Source: JBFXDI01 sp050181295
Lineage (GTDB): Bacteria > Pseudomonadota > Alphaproteobacteria > Rhizobiales > Aestuariivirgaceae
Assembly (NCBI GenBank): GCA_050181295.1
Contig: JBFXDI010000180.1
Location: 1 to 7,098 of the forward strand
DNA length: 7,098 nt
Reading direction: 5' to 3'
Part shown: one piece after another, positions 5,099-7,098 of the stretch
How the letters are laid out: every line of letters begins with the position of its first letter
How positions within the stretch are numbered: position 1 is the stretch's first letter
Position numbers and translations under genes: made by a program
Notes under the pieces: model-generated
Told to the model about the DNA's origin: nothing
The model's database searches: none
What the model saw: only the letters and a program-made list of their open reading frames with translations

Positions 5099-5429
5099 CG
5101 CCGGTCCGCGTCTGCAATTCCAGGAGATACTCGTCGAGCTTGTCGAAGCTCTGCTCCCAGAAGGGGCGGTAGAGGTCGATCCAGTCCGAGGCGTGCTTCA
5201 GCGGGCGCGCATTGAGCCGGCGAGGACGCCACTGCGCCTCGCGGCCCTTCTCGATGAGGCCGGCCCGCTCCAGCACCTTCAAGTGCTTGGAGACTGCCGG
5301 CATGCTCATCTGGAAGGGTTCCGCGAGTTCCTTCACCGACGCCTCCCCGAAGGCGAGCCGGATCAGAATGGCGCGGCGCGTCGGATCGGCGAGGGCGGCG
5401 AAGGTGTCGGTCAGCGGGTCTTCGGACAT
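5082..5429 (-). CDS. ArsR-family winged-helix transcriptional regulator
   Basis: The product has 115 residues. It opens MSEDPLTDTFAALADPTRRAILIRLAFGE, the standard ArsR-family N-terminus. The helix-turn-helix is SVKELAEPFQMSMPAVSKHL followed by KVLERAGLIE (31-60), and the wing is KGREAQWRPRRLN (61-73). The C-terminal part, PLKHASDWIDLYRPFWEQSFDKLDEYL (76-102), is typical of regulators paired with AHSA1-domain proteins. It has no cysteine, so the classic thiolate arsenic or metal site is absent and the signal is not a heavy metal bound that way. A palindrome 15 nt before the start is a likely operator, indicating autorepression of the two-gene unit. The start ATG has only a weak upstream purine run. 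Confidence 0.94.
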   Translation of the reverse strand: MSEDPLTDTFAALADPTRRAILIRLAFGEASVKELAEPFQMSMPAVSKHLKVLERAGLIEKGREAQWRPRRLNARPLKHASDWIDLYRPFWEQSFDKLDEYLLELQTRTGDGLDS

Positions 5430-5444
5430 GGCAGGCGCTCTTAT

Positions 5445-5460
5445 TTAACTTTACAGTTAA
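5445..5460. promoter_or_regulatory. Probable operator of the ArsR-family regulator
   Basis: TTAACT and AGTTAA form a perfect 6-bp inverted repeat around TTAC. It stands out as AT-rich in GC-rich surroundings, 15 nt before the regulator's start codon and immediately downstream of a candidate promoter. Position and symmetry fit binding of an ArsR-type dimer. That this regulator binds here is inferred from proximity. Confidence 0.75.
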
Positions 5461-5487
5461 TTACGGAAGGTGGTGCGCCCCTGTCAA
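5460..5487 (-). promoter_or_regulatory. Candidate promoter of the arsR-type/AHSA1 unit
   Basis: On the minus strand a perfect TTGACA (5487-5482) is followed after 16 nt by CGTAAT (5465-5460), which matches four of six -10 positions. Transcription would start near 5453, inside the palindromic operator, leaving a leader of about 24 nt. Repression by blocking of polymerase would follow naturally. Confidence 0.5.
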
Positions 5488-5500
5488 CAGCTTTCGGATG

Positions 5501-5947
5501 TCAGGCAAAGGCGCCTGCCGCCGCGGCCAGGACGAGATAGCGGCCGACCTTGGCGAGGGTGACGAGAAGGAGGAAGGTGGCGAACGGCTCGCGCAGGATG
5601 CCGGCCGCGACCGTCAGGGGATCACCAATGATCGGCGCCCAGCTCAGGAGCAGCGACCAGCGCCCGTACTTCCGGTACCAGCGCTGCGCCCGTTCCAGGT
5701 TGCCGGCGCCGACGGGAAACCATTTCCGGTCGCGGAAGCGCTCGATGCCGCGTCCGAGCACCCAGTTCAACGCCGACCCAAGCACATTGCCAAAACTCGC
5801 GACGGCGATCAGGAGCCAATCCGGATAGCGATCGGCGAGGAGAAGGCCGACGAGCACGGCTTCCGACTGCAGGGGAAGGAGCGTTGCGGCGAGAAAGGCC
5901 GAGAGGAAGAGGCCGGCATAGGTCGGGATGTCGGCGAGATCGGGCAT
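5501..5947 (-). CDS. yqaA: YqaA-family inner-membrane protein
   Basis: The product has 148 residues, close to E. coli YqaA (about 142), with the same landmarks: FLAATLLPLQSEAVLVGLL (18-36), GNVLGSALNWVLGR (53-66), YGRWSLLLSWAPIIGDPLTV (94-113) and LAKVGRYLVLAAA (131-143). It belongs to the VTT/SNARE-associated membrane superfamily, several members of which move or scramble lipids; the role of YqaA is not established. Hydrophobic stretches at about 9-37, 44-65, 97-117 and 121-145 fit an inner-membrane protein with re-entrant loops. The start is set by the homologous N-terminus; an extension to 6007 would overlap the upstream transporter gene. Its ATG is only 4 nt after that gene's stop, and no strong ribosome binding site is seen, so the two are probably co-transcribed and perhaps coupled. 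Confidence 0.9.
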   Translation of the reverse strand: MPDLADIPTYAGLFLSAFLAATLLPLQSEAVLVGLLLADRYPDWLLIAVASFGNVLGSALNWVLGRGIERFRDRKWFPVGAGNLERAQRWYRKYGRWSLLLSWAPIIGDPLTVAAGILREPFATFLLLVTLAKVGRYLVLAAAAGAFA

Positions 5948-5951
5948 CGCT

Positions 5952-7098
5952 TTAGCTGCGGAGCGCCAACCAGAAGGAGACTTGCGCGACCATGCCCGCC
6001 CCCACAAGAACGACGGCGGTCGTGACGGCAGGGTCGCTTCCCAATCCCGCGAGCGTCGTGCAGACGGCGCCGACCGCCATCTGCGCGAAACCGTAGAGTC
6101 CCGAGGCCGAGCCCGTGACGCGCGGATCGACGTCGACCGCCCTGGTGAGGGCGGTGGGCGAGGCGATGCCCGCGCCGATCGTGAAGGCGAACATGGTGCC
6201 GACCGCCCACCAGACGGTAAGGCCGCCGAGGAGCGTGACCGCGAGCAGCACGAAGGAGGCCAAGACGCTCACGAGATTGGCTCCGACAAGCACGCGCCCC
6301 AGGGGCAGACGCGGGATGAGACGGCTCGTGAGCACGCTGCCCACAAGCACGCCGCCGATCAGGACCGCGAGATAGAAGCCGACCTCATGCTCCGGGCGGC
6401 CGAGCTCGCGGGTGAAGATAAAGGGCGCGGAGGCGACGAAGGCGTACATGGACGTCGTGGCGCAGCCGCCGCCGAGCGCAAAGCCGAGGAAGGCCGGAGA
6501 GGCGAGGAGCCCCCGATAGTTGCGGCCAAGCGTGGCGAGGTCGGTGGCGCTGCCGCGATTGCCGGTCTCGGGCAGAAGGCGCCAGGTGAGAAGGATGAGC
6601 GCCAGCCCGAGCGCCGCCAGGACGATGAAGACGGCACGCCACCCGAAGGCCGTGGTGAGCGCGCCGCCGAGGATAGGCGCGAGACCGGGGCCGAGCGCCA
6701 CCATGAGATTCATGAGCGCGAGCCTTCTCGCCGTGTCGACGGCGCCGGCCGTGTCGCGCACCACCGCCCGCCCGAGCGCGAGCCCGGCGCAGCCTCCGAG
6801 CGCCTGCACCAGGCGCGCGGCGATGAGGCTGTGCGGATCGAGGACGCAGGCGGCGGCGATGCCGGCGGCGGTATAGAGGCCGAGGCCCGCCATAAGGGTC
6901 GGCCGGCGTCCGAAGCGGTCCGACAGGGGGCCGTAGATGAGCTGGCCGAAGGCCAGGCCCAGGATATAGACCGAGATCGTCATCTGCATGGCGGCAGGCG
7001 TCGCACCCAGCGCACGCGCGGCGTCGGGAAGGGCGTGCACGAACATGTGCATGGCGAGCGTGCCGCTCAGCGTGATGAGGGCGAGGAGCCAGAGCGGA
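5952..7098 (-). CDS. MFS transporter, Bcr/CflA drug-resistance type, 5' end outside window
   Basis: About 381 residues are visible; the frame is open to the right edge and the real start lies beyond it. The ATG at 7052 is internal: the codons before it encode PLWLLALITLSGTLA, which is the normal first helix of the family. Family members have about 400 residues, so about 10-20 are missing. MFS motif A appears as GPLSDRFGRRP after the second helix, and the antiporter motif C as LGPGLAPILGG in helix five. The layout of twelve hydrophobic segments with a central loop (LLPETGNRGSATDLATLGRN) is as expected. Such proteins are proton-driven exporters in the inner membrane, acting on drugs such as bicyclomycin or chloramphenicol, or on metabolites; substrate cannot be predicted. 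It is followed 4 nt later by yqaA. Confidence 0.92.
   Translation of the reverse strand, partial: PLWLLALITLSGTLAMHMFVHALPDAARALGATPAAMQMTISVYILGLAFGQLIYGPLSDRFGRRPTLMAGLGLYTAAGIAAACVLDPHSLIAARLVQALGGCAGLALGRAVVRDTAGAVDTARRLALMNLMVALGPGLAPILGGALTTAFGWRAVFIVLAALGLALILLTWRLLPETGNRGSATDLATLGRNYRGLLASPAFLGFALGGGCATTSMYAFVASAPFIFTRELGRPEHEVGFYLAVLIGGVLVGSVLTSRLIPRLPLGRVLVGANLVSVLASFVLLAVTLLGGLTVWWAVGTMFAFTIGAGIASPTALTRAVDVDPRVTGSASGLYGFAQMAVGAVCTTLAGLGSDPAVTTAVVLVGAGMVAQVSFWLALRS

Noticed and set aside
5430..5500. Terminator for the MFS-yqaA unit before the arsR-type gene
   Set aside because: No hairpin other than the AT-rich operator is visible, so read-through into the arsR-type gene cannot be excluded, but no terminator can be claimed.

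Overview
The window is high-GC, densely packed DNA that looks like the chromosome of an alphaproteobacterium, most likely of the order Hyphomicrobiales (Rhizobiales). This rests on gene content, on a dispersed repeat starting CTAGAGCATGATCC that carries two GC-rich hairpins, and on a possible EcfG-type promoter. I cannot name a genus. Ten protein genes (two cut by the window edges) and one tRNA gene are supported.

Layout. At the left edge, on the minus strand, is the start of a VTT/DedA-superfamily membrane protein gene (1-480, running off the edge). A 140-bp repeat with imperfect terminal inverted repeats (552-691) follows. Its right end supplies the stop codon of arfB (688-1110, minus), a ribosome-rescue hydrolase. 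A tRNA-Leu(CAA) gene lies at 1221-1307 (plus). Next is a plus-strand pair: a cofactor-free chloroperoxidase-type alpha/beta hydrolase (1426-2262) and a LysE/RhtB exporter (2278-2907). A GC-rich hairpin separates this pair from the convergent hupE.

The central part is a nickel-homeostasis module. hupE (2944-3540, minus), a nickel permease, and nikR (3663-4130, plus), the nickel-responsive repressor, are transcribed divergently from a 122-bp region. That region holds an exact GTATGA-N16-TCATAC nickel box (3605-3632), which overlaps candidate promoters in both directions. NikR keeps all four nickel ligands and has an extra His-rich tail. The inferred logic is that Ni-NikR shuts off nickel uptake and its own gene. 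A perfect 28-bp palindrome ends nikR and also faces a small secreted Tyr/Arg/His-rich protein gene (4203-4508, minus). That gene has a strong ribosome binding site and a GGAAC-N18-TT motif resembling general-stress (EcfG) promoters.

The right part is all on the minus strand. An ArsR-family regulator (5082-5429) overlaps by 17 nt the gene for an AHSA1-type SRPBCC protein (4637-5098). A perfect TTAACT-N4-AGTTAA palindrome lies 15 nt before the regulator and is a probable autoregulatory operator. Upstream are a Bcr/CflA-type MFS drug exporter (5952-7098, start outside the window) and a yqaA membrane protein gene (5501-5947), separated by 4 nt and probably co-transcribed.

No phage, transposase, CRISPR or defence genes were seen. 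The best candidates for a closer look are the nickel box with its overlapping divergent promoters, the repeat that terminates arfB, the ArsR operator, and the small stress-promoter-linked secreted protein.
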